Positions 57,701 to 64,000 of a stretch of 64,000 nucleotides of DNA are shown here, piece after piece. The stretch's first letter is position 1. Each line of letters starts with the position of its first letter. The notes under the pieces are model-generated. The model saw only the letters and a program-made list of their open reading frames with translations. It made no database searches and had not been told where the DNA came from. The position numbers and the translations under genes were made by a program. Location of the stretch: contig CAZJHH010000002.1 in NCBI GenBank assembly GCA_964545875.1, positions 186,001 through 250,000 of the forward strand, given 5' to 3'. The DNA comes from DAIPKP01 sp964545875. GTDB taxonomy: Bacteria > Synergistota > Synergistia > Synergistales > Aminiphilaceae.

Positions 57701-59605
57701 GGAGATCACTACAAGAAGATTGCGAACAGCGAAGATTTTGAGTTGCTGACCGTATCTGACCGCATAAGAAAACCCCAAGGTATCGCACCTGATAACCTTG
57801 GGGGCCAGACCTCGGCTTCTCAGCTGGAAGGTGCTGCGCTCCACCGAGCGGGAACCTCGACCGCAGAAGGGAGCGACCCCTCTTTGGTGAGGAGGAGTAT
57901 GATACCTCCGGAAGAGGGCGTTGTCAATACAATTTCCCCCTCCCGGGAAGCCTTTGAAATAATACGGAATATTCCCGTACCGCCAGAAAAAGCCCGGGTA
58001 ATCGAAGGAATCTGGAAAGCTCACGTAGCTCCCCGAGAGGCAATGAACGAGCTGGAAAAAATCTGGAAGGGATATACCAGCCTTTGGAAACGGTACACTC
58101 TTTTTCCCTTCATGGAATACCATGTGCGGAATGTGGTGGGAGATCTCTGGAACGGGTGGCTTCAGGGGTGGGATGCCCGAAGCATGGCATCGGACCTCTA
58201 TGCAGCCATGGAGATTCAAAAGGGGAAAAGCTTTTCTCTCACCACCGGAGTATACGGGAGGCTTTCCGGAGAACAGGTTCTTCAGGCGGCGAAGCACCAG
58301 GGAGTAATAGGCTCCGGACAGTATAGCGAGGTGCTGAAAAAGCAACTTTTGAGCGCCCGGGATTCTTCGAAGGCCGCCGGTCCTCTTCTCGGCTCTTCAT
58401 GGCAGGATGATGTCACAAGGGCCTGGGGAGCTGGAGAGCGCCGTGCGGGGCAGCTTGTCAGTGATATGAAATTGCAGCCCGGGGCAACCCTCAAAAGAGG
58501 CGTAAAAAAAGGAGGGGCTCTTGCACGAGATCACCTGGTGGATTTACAATGGGCCATGGAGGCGGGAGGCTTTTTAGAGGATAACCGCCGCCTGGGGCTT
58601 TTCCTGCACCGCCTCAAAAAAGGAGATTCCTATTCCGAAGCGGCCAAAGCCGTGACGAAGGCCCTTTTCGACTATAACGATATCACTCCCATAGAAAAGC
58701 AGATCCGTACCTACGCCATTCCCTTTTACACCTGGTTCCGGAAAAATATTCCTTACCAGTTAGAAATGCTGGCGAGGAAACCCGGGAAAATCGCCCTGCT
58801 GCCGAAGATAAAGGGACACATGGAAGGATATCATGATAGCCGGGTACCGGAGAGCCTGGTTCCGGAGTGGATGAAGGACGGCTTCCCCATCAACATGGGA
58901 AGAAACGACCAGGGGCAGGAACGCTTTGCTTTGCTCCAGAACTGGATTCCCACGGTAGATCTTTTTTCTTTTCTCACGGATCCGTCCGGCATGGGGCAAT
59001 CCGTGCTCAGTAGCCTGAACCCCCTTGTAAAGGTTCCTGCGGAACAACTTCTGAACAAGGACTTTTACTTTGGAAATTCCATAGATACGCTTCGAAATTC
59101 CGAAGATCCCTGGAGGATGTTCTCTGGTAACGAAAGAACAAACTATCTCGGCCAGGATATGTCTACCTCCATGAGGAAGTGGTCCGAGCTCCTCCCCATA
59201 ACAAGATTGCTTTCCACGGCGGACCGGCTGAACCCCATGGGGGTCTTTGACGCCCCTTCGGGATATTCCCCCGCGGCGATCAACCCGGATGCCGTGAAAA
59301 CAAGGCCCTGGCACACGGAAATGACTACGGGAGAGAAACTTACAAAGTTCCTGACAGGGTTGAAGGTGTACCCCGTGGATGTGCAGAGACAAGCTATGTT
59401 CGAGATGTTAGGGGTCCAGAGGTCCGGCTCGGAGCCAGGGCTTACCGAGGGGAACCTCATGAAGCTCTTGAAGCGGGCGTATATGGAGGGAGACCAGAGA
59501 ACGGCGGAACACTACCGGAAACTCCTGGAAGAGCTACATCGTCAGATGTTGGAAAGACAAAAAGACTATCGGAGATACAACGAGCACCGGAGGCAACTTC
59601 AGTAA
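54743..59605 (+). CDS. 1620-residue polyvalent ejection protein
   Basis: The protein starts with four copies of a short repeat (SLFSQLDQQFQ, SLFAQLDRQFQ, SLFAQLDRQYQ, SLFAEIDSLYS), followed by long helical regions. Around residues 850-1010 (GKEFDFHGGARIYFAPG, RDRVTNLFYLEKVLQDPDVV, ASFEETNEKGKNVYRNIVLE) there is a segment like the Barnase-EndoU-ColicinE5-RelE-like nuclease domains found in phage polyvalent proteins. The C-terminal part has IEKQIRTYAIPFYTWFRKNI, typical of large virion proteins. It is probably injected with DNA, like the large internal proteins of podophages. Confidence 0.7.
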   Translation: MSLFSQLDQQFQKKALAEPDKEPSLFAQLDRQFQGKPLGTPSEGGSLFAQLDRQYQQNEVVTAPKKSLFAEIDSLYSKPLPSPAPEGRSRPHDRSSRNPLFAPLAHDTESNVTNALNNAYKMAGPVMWLLNMLDRPRATLAATAGALTRQWGADRIGKALAGEDHVSWEEFLPKEIMSPGSSASWGVLGSPTAELMGRKLMDSSYAKPTNLTPWLGFAADALLDPLNFVSMGVLTKSGTSGKMLKNLMQAHGDDIARATGIRDVSEIIQGLSKGDEAILGVLRAKEVPESSLSLAQKASEYLAPTLREQAERGQWALARFGPWFTPKSVNLRAANTMGKIREGIPKTIVGKALINRSGNELFDESARNLLIERRASETDLLENIAWLKDTFENLPEGERFTEKLAALGDITRQHKFGMALQGRYNNAAAFLKQIPEEVRNMDLWEVAALPDGPTKTHLMDLWKRMDPVDANAGQSFMHVFERRVRPLHGDMPETPGMKEFAEQVEALRDKYGLEMDQAGIPYNRISQVNYIPHVGAEKSEKLSGKVMQYLEEATPRPVDTGRFSVANTPPISVSSVPKDAVIVPEKVDKEGFLPKMLGKIYNTDAPAITTPHQLSRKMKWITDPETGQEFIGHTEFFALRNGIPEEQVLSRQATAMEIHHALAKSGIKDPLFETNPVQALLVAEIENERAIFGTKMMDWVLSEVGEDALHLGGKVRTLADHAENGALPQGMKVYIPGPPRFGSKWGSVHSVNWAEGTAKVHIQRPKVKGDVHLFKEIPLHQLVSRKDLETSIEKAARNTGKDSRFVRLALKMPSSYMEEMSVSQRVRSYVPDEAISKLGQMDFPKNRVPGNVPSMSHIPSDEKKLLRMSLKEMEKFQGKEFDFHGGARIYFAPGSGDETWENYVRHLISGGSGGDSIRRDRVTNLFYLEKVLQDPDVVVRQKNGRLLAIASFEETNEKGKNVYRNIVLEAGKDGKVRTVTAFPQLRGDHYKKIANSEDFELLTVSDRIRKPQGIAPDNLGGQTSASQLEGAALHRAGTSTAEGSDPSLVRRSMIPPEEGVVNTISPSREAFEIIRNIPVPPEKARVIEGIWKAHVAPREAMNELEKIWKGYTSLWKRYTLFPFMEYHVRNVVGDLWNGWLQGWDARSMASDLYAAMEIQKGKSFSLTTGVYGRLSGEQVLQAAKHQGVIGSGQYSEVLKKQLLSARDSSKAAGPLLGSSWQDDVTRAWGAGERRAGQLVSDMKLQPGATLKRGVKKGGALARDHLVDLQWAMEAGGFLEDNRRLGLFLHRLKKGDSYSEAAKAVTKALFDYNDITPIEKQIRTYAIPFYTWFRKNIPYQLEMLARKPGKIALLPKIKGHMEGYHDSRVPESLVPEWMKDGFPINMGRNDQGQERFALLQNWIPTVDLFSFLTDPSGMGQSVLSSLNPLVKVPAEQLLNKDFYFGNSIDTLRNSEDPWRMFSGNERTNYLGQDMSTSMRKWSELLPITRLLSTADRLNPMGVFDAPSGYSPAAINPDAVKTRPWHTEMTTGEKLTKFLTGLKVYPVDVQRQAMFEMLGVQRSGSEPGLTEGNLMKLLKRAYMEGDQRTAEHYRKLLEELHRQMLERQKDYRRYNEHRRQLQ

Positions 59606-59616
59606 GTTTGTGCTTT

Positions 59617-59630
59617 TTTTGTACCCGAAC
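59617..59630 (+). promoter_or_regulatory. candidate arm-type site near attR
   Basis: TTTTTTTGTACCCG matches the repeated motif near attL (CTTTTTGTACCCG). It lies about 30 bp inside attR. Confidence 0.45.
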
Positions 59631-59660
59631 AACGAAAAACCTTGTGAAACAGGGGTTTTA

Positions 59661-59681
59661 GAATCCCTCGCCCTCCGCCAT
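59661..59681 (+). repeat. attR core
   Basis: The 21 bases are identical to 21771-21791. They represent the displaced 3' end of the original tRNA-Ser gene. Confidence 0.93.
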
Positions 59682-59693
59682 CCGAGAAAATGT

Positions 59694-59735
59694 GACCGCC
59701 GAGGAAGTTTATAAGCCTCGGCGGCCGTTTATTTT
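59694..59735 (+). terminator. original host tRNA-Ser terminator
   Basis: CCGCCGAGG and CCTCGGCGG form a 9-bp stem, followed by TTTATTTTC. It is at the same distance from the att core as the phage terminator at 21802. It was presumably the tRNA-Ser terminator before insertion and now only serves prophage and mutS2 ends. Confidence 0.7.
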
Positions 59736-59771
59736 CATGATCATGTGATTATGTTTTGTTTTTTGGCTGAT

Positions 59772-62132
59772 CTATCGGAAGTGTATCACAGTAACGCCTA
59801 CTCCCCCCTCGTGGTGTTCTCCCAAAGTATACGAGGTAACATAGGGCAGCGATTTACATATACGATGAACCTCCCGGCGCAGGATTCCCTCTCCCCGACC
59901 GTGGATGACGGTTACCGCATCATATCCTAAGCGAAAGGCCTTATCCAGATATTGTTCCAGAAGAGGAATCGCTTCATCTACGGTCATACCCCGAATCATG
60001 AGGCTACTACTCACCTGATCTTTCGGCGCCGCCGCCGAAGAAGCGGCGTAAGAGGATCTGGAAGAGCGTTTCCCCGAGGGAGCCGGGACGGAACGAACCT
60101 TGTGAAAAGGTACTTCGATCTGCATTCCTCCAGCCTGAACGGTTATCTTGTTGTTTTTTACCTGGAGAATCTCACCCTTTACCTTACTGTCTATAATCTC
60201 CACGAACATTCCCGGAACCGGAGTTTTTTCTTCTTTTACGAGAGATTTTCGCCGAAGCCTTTTCTCCTCTCGAAGATCGATACTCTTCTTCAGGTTTTCC
60301 ACCTCGTGCCGGGCTTTCTCTTTTTTCGAAGAACCTTCCTCGTCGGATCGAAGAGAACGAAGGAACTCCTTCGCCTTTTCTTCGGCTTCTCGAAGTATTT
60401 TCCGGGCTTTTTCGTCGGATTTGCGCAGGATACTTTCTTCAGAGTTCCGAAGAGAGTCTATTTTGTTCTGAAGATACCGCTGTTGATCTTCCACTTCCTG
60501 AAGGGAGGTAAAAAGATCCCGCTCTTTCTTTTCCAGAAAGAGCTCCTTTTCAAAAAGCCGATTCTCTGTAATTTCCAGGGGATCGCTTTCTTCCTGGGCA
60601 ACTTCTCGGGCCCGTTCCAGAACTTCCTTGTCAAGGCCATATCGTTCCGCAATGAGTATGGCGTTGCTCTTTCCTGGAATGCCCACTATGAGACGGTATG
60701 TAGGAGAGGCAGTGGCGGGGTCGAATTCCATGCTCGCCGTTTCTACACGGGGAGTGGTAAGAGCGTATCGTTTAAGGGGGTTGTGGTGAGTGGTTGCCAA
60801 AACAAGACTTTTTTTCCCAAGAAATGCTTCGAGGATGGCAATTCCCAGGGCGGCCCCCTCCTGGGGATCCGTGCCCGCTCCAAGCTCGTCCAGGATAACC
60901 AGGGAACGTTCCGTGGCGTCTCGAAGCATGGCGGCAATGTTTTTTACGTGTCCACTGAAGGTGGAGAGGCTTTGAGTGATGCTCTGCTCATCTCCGATAT
61001 CCGCAAGAATTTCGTCGAAGGTGCCGATTTTCGATCCCTCTTCCAGAGGAGAGGGGAGACCGAACCATGTCAGGAGTACCATGACGGCCACCGTTTTCAG
61101 AGCCACGGTTTTTCCTCCCGTATTCGGTCCCGTAATAACTACGGATATATTTTTTCTGCCGCAGACAAGATCCAGAGGAACCGCATGACTTTCAAGAAGA
61201 GGATGCTTGGCTTTTCGTATGTCGAAAAAAGCCCCCTTTTCAACAAAAGGAAGAATCCATTTCTTCTCCGCCATCATGCAGGTAACCCCGTAAAGCGCAT
61301 CCAGGAAAGCCATAACTTCTTCCAGAGCGCATACCGCCTTTTCTCGAGCGAGAATAGCCTCGGTAAGCTCCCGGAGTATGCGGCGTTCCTCTTCGGTCTC
61401 TTCCTGAGCTGCCATGGTAAGCTCGTTATTCAGGGAGACCAGCCTGGAAGGTTCCATGTAGGAAGAGTTTCCGGAACTTGAGGAATAGAGAAGAATCCCC
61501 GGAAAGGAGCTTACATGTTCTTTTTTGACAAGCACCGCAAAGCGCCCGTCTCGAAAGGCGAGAACTCTCTCCTGAAGTTTTCCCGAAAACCCCGGGTCAT
61601 TCAAAAGGGCGTTCCCTAGGGAGCGGGCTTTGGATTTCATGTTGCGGATTTTCAACCGCAACGTTCCAAGCTTGGGAGAGGCGTGATCGTAAAGTACACC
61701 ATCCGCATCAAGAACTCCAAGAAGGGCATGTTCGTGTTGAAAATCTCGGATTTTTCGTATGTGTTCTCCCAAGTCGGGATATTCTTCCTGTCTTTCGCCC
61801 AAAAAGGACCGTAAGCGAATGCCCAGGGAAAAGGCGTGCTGAAAGAAGAGGAGCTCTTCCCCAAAAAGAAAACCCGATTCTTTGGCTTTCTCCAGGAGAT
61901 TTCCGAGAGGTTCCACACCTTCTACCTTGGGAAACCCTTCTTCTCTTTCGGAGCATTTTTTGTACTGTTCCACCATGCGATGATGTTTTACCAGGGATTC
62001 CCATCCCTGAAGAGGCCGAAGATCTGAAAAATATCGCACTCCGAGAGAAGTGCGACAGTAGGGAGCAAAAAGTGCAAGAATTTTATCGAATTCAAAGATT
62101 TGAAGTACCCGGGATGTGACAATCAATTTCAT
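59772..62132 (-). CDS. mutS2: MutS2 family protein
   Basis: The 786-residue protein has the MutS-type ATPase (ITGPNTGGKTVALKTVAVMV near 330, LVILDELGAGTDPQEGAALG, LATTHHNPLK). A coiled-coil region and a KOW-like part follow, and a C-terminal Smr domain (VDEAIPLLEQYLDKAFRLGY, TVIHGRGEGILR, with the final GEHHEGGVGVTVIHF). MutS2 suppresses recombination and has been shown in Bacillus to split collided ribosomes. The ATG overlaps the cvpA stop (ATGA). Confidence 0.96.
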   Translation of the reverse strand: MKLIVTSRVLQIFEFDKILALFAPYCRTSLGVRYFSDLRPLQGWESLVKHHRMVEQYKKCSEREEGFPKVEGVEPLGNLLEKAKESGFLFGEELLFFQHAFSLGIRLRSFLGERQEEYPDLGEHIRKIRDFQHEHALLGVLDADGVLYDHASPKLGTLRLKIRNMKSKARSLGNALLNDPGFSGKLQERVLAFRDGRFAVLVKKEHVSSFPGILLYSSSSGNSSYMEPSRLVSLNNELTMAAQEETEEERRILRELTEAILAREKAVCALEEVMAFLDALYGVTCMMAEKKWILPFVEKGAFFDIRKAKHPLLESHAVPLDLVCGRKNISVVITGPNTGGKTVALKTVAVMVLLTWFGLPSPLEEGSKIGTFDEILADIGDEQSITQSLSTFSGHVKNIAAMLRDATERSLVILDELGAGTDPQEGAALGIAILEAFLGKKSLVLATTHHNPLKRYALTTPRVETASMEFDPATASPTYRLIVGIPGKSNAILIAERYGLDKEVLERAREVAQEESDPLEITENRLFEKELFLEKKERDLFTSLQEVEDQQRYLQNKIDSLRNSEESILRKSDEKARKILREAEEKAKEFLRSLRSDEEGSSKKEKARHEVENLKKSIDLREEKRLRRKSLVKEEKTPVPGMFVEIIDSKVKGEILQVKNNKITVQAGGMQIEVPFHKVRSVPAPSGKRSSRSSYAASSAAAPKDQVSSSLMIRGMTVDEAIPLLEQYLDKAFRLGYDAVTVIHGRGEGILRREVHRICKSLPYVTSYTLGEHHEGGVGVTVIHFR

Positions 62133-62719
62133 TCTCCCCCTTCATTCGGCGCGGGAGGAGCCTGCAGAGGAGAGAGAAGAGAAAAGGGAGATTCCTCGCT
62201 GGAAGAACCCGTCGAGTCCCCGGGAAAAACCATACCGTGGGAATCCATGTATTCTGAAATATGAGGCCATATAACGGAGGCGACTCGCATGGAGCGGCTT
62301 TCCACGAACCAGCTTTGGGTAAGGGGAAGACGTATCATGGTGCCCAGAACGAAAACGAGAAGAAGCAATGCGGTTCCCTTGACGAGTCCCGAAAGAATCC
62401 CTCCCAGGCGATCCAGAGTACCGAGATAGGCGAACTTTACGATAAGGCGTATCATTCTGTAGATAAGGGAAGAACCCAGATTGATAGCTATAAATATGAC
62501 TGCCATAATGATGATTGTCACCATGGAAAGCTTGTCAGGCGGTACGGATCCGCTCAACTGCTCCGCCGCGATGGGGCCGAGCTTCCATGCTAAAAAAATG
62601 CCTCCGAAGAAGCCTATGAGGGAACAGATTTCTCCGGTGAGCCCTCGAAGAAATCCCTTTACTCCAAGATAGAGAAAAAGTACTGCAAAAAGACCGTCAA
62701 AAAGATCCGCTCCGGACAT
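62129..62719 (-). CDS. cvpA: CvpA family membrane protein
   Basis: The 196-residue protein has four membrane segments. The family pattern covers LGVKGFLRGLTGEICSLIGF, IGFFGGIFLAWKLGPIAA, and LDRLGGILSGLVKGTALLLL. The C-terminal 50 residues are polar and serine-rich. CvpA proteins were found through colicin V production and matter for envelope functions. It lies between zapA and mutS2, an order found in many Firmicutes-like genomes. Confidence 0.9.
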   Translation of the reverse strand: MSGADLFDGLFAVLFLYLGVKGFLRGLTGEICSLIGFFGGIFLAWKLGPIAAEQLSGSVPPDKLSMVTIIIMAVIFIAINLGSSLIYRMIRLIVKFAYLGTLDRLGGILSGLVKGTALLLLVFVLGTMIRLPLTQSWFVESRSMRVASVIWPHISEYMDSHGMVFPGDSTGSSSEESPFSLLSPLQAPPAPNEGGE

Positions 62720-62728
62720 GATTTTTTC

Positions 62729-62983
62729 CTACTCGTCATTTTCGAGAAAAGTGCTGCAATTTCTCGATATTTTATCCAGAGTATATGCGAGTTGAAGACA
62801 AGCGAGAAGCATTTTTTCATCCTGCTTGGCTCCGGCAGGAAGAGTATTGATCTGTTCTTTTACGATTCCGGAAATTCTCGTAAAAGTAGCTTCATCCAGT
62901 TTGGAGAGGATAGTGTACTCCCGTCCGAGAATATGAAGCGTATGTTTCTCCTGTCCCTGATCTTGCGTTACGTTTTTTTCCAT
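62729..62983 (-). CDS. zapA: cell division protein ZapA-like
   Basis: The 84-residue protein from the ATG at 62983 has the ZapA layout: a short beta part (HTLHILGREYTIL) and helices with ISGIVKEQINTL and MLLACLQLAYTLDKI. ZapA links FtsZ filaments in the Z ring. A longer frame to 63070 was rejected because AAGGAG precedes 62983. Confidence 0.85.
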   Translation of the reverse strand: MEKNVTQDQGQEKHTLHILGREYTILSKLDEATFTRISGIVKEQINTLPAGAKQDEKMLLACLQLAYTLDKISRNCSTFLENDE

Positions 62984-63062
62984 AACCACGCTCCTTGGCT
63001 CGCCAAAAACACCGCTCCTCTCCCCCCGCAGTTCTTGGAAATACGGAGGGAGAGACAGGGAG

Positions 63063-63353
63063 TTACGCAAAGTTTCCCGTTTGGTTTATTTTCTCAAATC
63101 GTTCCACAAGGGTTTTGATTTTCTGCTCTATCTGACCCTGTTCCTTCAGGAGGTGCATGGCTTCCCGCTCCTTGGTTTCCAAAAGGCGCTGCTGCTCCTT
63201 GCGAAGGCGAATAAGCTCCAGATCTTTTTCCTGAATGGTTTTTTCGTAAGTCTCTATTTGATGCAGAAACTCCTGACGCTCCTTGCGGAGATGGTTCATT
63301 TTTTCAAGAGCTTTTTCAACGACCTGTTCCATTTCCTTAAGCTGCGTGTGCAT
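63063..63353 (-). CDS. small coiled-coil protein (ZapB-like)
   Basis: The 96-residue protein is a nearly continuous coiled coil (QVVEKALEKMNHLRKERQEF, IQEKDLELIRLRKEQQRL). The ATG at 63353 has GGAGG 7 nt upstream. Its place beside zapA suggests a division role like ZapB, but coiled coils alone do not prove this. Confidence 0.65.
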   Translation of the reverse strand: MHTQLKEMEQVVEKALEKMNHLRKERQEFLHQIETYEKTIQEKDLELIRLRKEQQRLLETKEREAMHLLKEQGQIEQKIKTLVERFEKINQTGNFA

Positions 63354-63383
63354 ATGAATTCCTCCAGGCACGTGGTTTTCTTC

Positions 63384-64000
63384 TTAGCGAAGAATGTATC
63401 CCGAAGATTCCAAATTTTTGCGCAGATGGACATGCTGCCGATCCACCTCTTCGTCGCTCAGGGTTTTCTCCGGGTGGCGATACAAGATGGAAAAGGAAAT
63501 GCTTCGCTTCCCCGAAGGAATGCCCTCTCCTTCGTAGACATCGAAAAGCAGAACGCTCTGGGCGTTTTCCCCTTTAAGAGTCTCGATTTTTTCCAACACC
63601 TCGGATGCCGCCATATTTCTGGCGTCCACGAGAAGCGAAATATCCCTGTACACGCCAGGGTAACGTGCGGTATATCCGAAGGCCTTCTTCGGAGAATCAA
63701 GAAGAGGAGCCATCTCAATCTCGAAGGCGTATACGGGAGCGCCGAGATCGAAAGCGTTTTCTATGCGAGGCTTGAGTCGGGCAATATAGCCTATGGGAGT
63801 GTCTCCAAGATAGATATGCCCCGTCTGCCCCTTGTGCCCGAAGGGCTCCTGGGCCTGCCTGAGGGAAACATGGGCATTGGCGCTCTGGCAAAGAGCAAGG
63901 AGATCGCCCTTGATTCGGTAGAAAGTTTCCTCGTCCTGAAGGAGGTTTTTGCGTTTTCCCGCATAGACGATACCCCCCATAAAAGGTGGCTCTACGTGAT
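63384..64000 (-). CDS. pheT: phenylalanyl-tRNA synthetase beta subunit (3' part)
   Basis: The open frame runs off the window edge; the visible 205 codons are the C-terminal part of PheT. HVEPPFMGGIVYAGKRKNL belongs to the end of the synthetase core, and PKKAFGYTARYPGVYRDISL to the start of the anticodon-binding (FDX-ACB) domain, with SISFSILYRHPEKTLSDEEV and YILR at the end. The ATG at 63980 is internal. Confidence 0.95.
   Translation of the reverse strand, partial: HVEPPFMGGIVYAGKRKNLLQDEETFYRIKGDLLALCQSANAHVSLRQAQEPFGHKGQTGHIYLGDTPIGYIARLKPRIENAFDLGAPVYAFEIEMAPLLDSPKKAFGYTARYPGVYRDISLLVDARNMAASEVLEKIETLKGENAQSVLLFDVYEGEGIPSGKRSISFSILYRHPEKTLSDEEVDRQHVHLRKNLESSGYILR

Larger units (their letters stand above)
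21771..59681 (+). mobile_element. podovirus-like prophage in tRNA-Ser(TGA)
   Basis: The element spans the two copies of a 21-bp repeat of the tRNA 3' end and has an integrase next to attL. The gene order is complete for a temperate phage: lysogeny arm, early replication genes, terminase, portal, scaffold, capsid, tail, lysis and ejection proteins. No tail tape-measure or sheath gene is seen, and the connectors, hub and ejection proteins point to a short-tailed (P22/N4-like mosaic) phage. I see no obvious broken gene in the structural arm, so it may be inducible. Base composition is visibly richer in GC than the host flanks. Confidence 0.93.

Noticed and set aside
55286..58345. Two long minus-strand frames (about 451 and 500 codons) across the polyvalent protein gene
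   Set aside because: Both are antisense to the 1620-residue protein and carry no recognisable domain.

Overview
The window is a bacterial chromosome segment interrupted by one complete-looking prophage. The host genes fit an anaerobe. There is a single-cluster ferredoxin, a selenocysteine cluster (selA, selB and yedF), and a block made of scpA-scpB, trpS, a Nif3 protein, remA (DUF370), yicC and an HDOD protein. My best guess is a member of the Synergistota, but this rests on gene content and is not proven here. The host DNA looks clearly lower in GC than the prophage.

Host left flank (1-21790). Nearly all genes are on the minus strand. Read in transcription order from the right they are: lepA; then selA-selB-ispE-purR, joined by very short overlaps; a ferredoxin; a CAT-anticodon tRNA; a Nif3 protein; trpS; scpA-scpB-rluB; an HDOD protein; cmk; and hflX-yicC-remA-gmk-rpoZ-coaBC-priA-der. 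yedF is divergent from selA. The PriA protein has lost its helicase motifs. A plus-strand tRNA-Ser(TGA) ends at 21790 and is the integration site.

Prophage (about 21771-59681, 37.9 kb). It is bounded by a 21-bp direct repeat of the tRNA-Ser 3' end. Its leftward, lysogen-expressed arm reads repressor, ankyrin-repeat lipoprotein, DarT toxin, DarG antitoxin. The first two genes share a TGATG stop/start, so a defence or conversion module appears to be tied to repressor transcription. The rightward early arm has a Cro-like protein, small proteins, a Rha-family regulator and a TOPRIM/VapE-type primase-helicase. It is followed by an iteron-like cluster of GGTTCCACC repeats that may be the replication origin. 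A sigma-region-4-like regulator, then a promoter-operator-terminator arrangement, precede the late genes.

The late genes are podovirus-like: terS, terL, portal, scaffold, an N4-gp56-like capsid protein, connectors, a beta-propeller-like tail hub, fibres (one carrying 26 His-x-His motifs), amidase and holin, several membrane proteins, and a set of large internal or ejection proteins ending in a 1620-residue polyvalent protein. Between terS and terL, overlapping each by 4 nt, lies a 53-residue protein. It resembles the C-terminal glycyl-radical segment of anaerobic ribonucleotide reductase (NrdD).

Host right flank (59682-64000). After attR comes what looks like the original tRNA-Ser terminator. 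Then, all on the minus strand, are mutS2, cvpA, a zapA-like gene, a small coiled-coil gene and the 3' part of pheT, which is cut by the window edge.

The points most worth following are the repressor-ankyrin-DarTG lysogeny operon, the NrdD-like peptide in the packaging operon, the stand-alone copy of the primase N-terminal domain, the putative iteron origin, and the late promoter with its immediate terminator.
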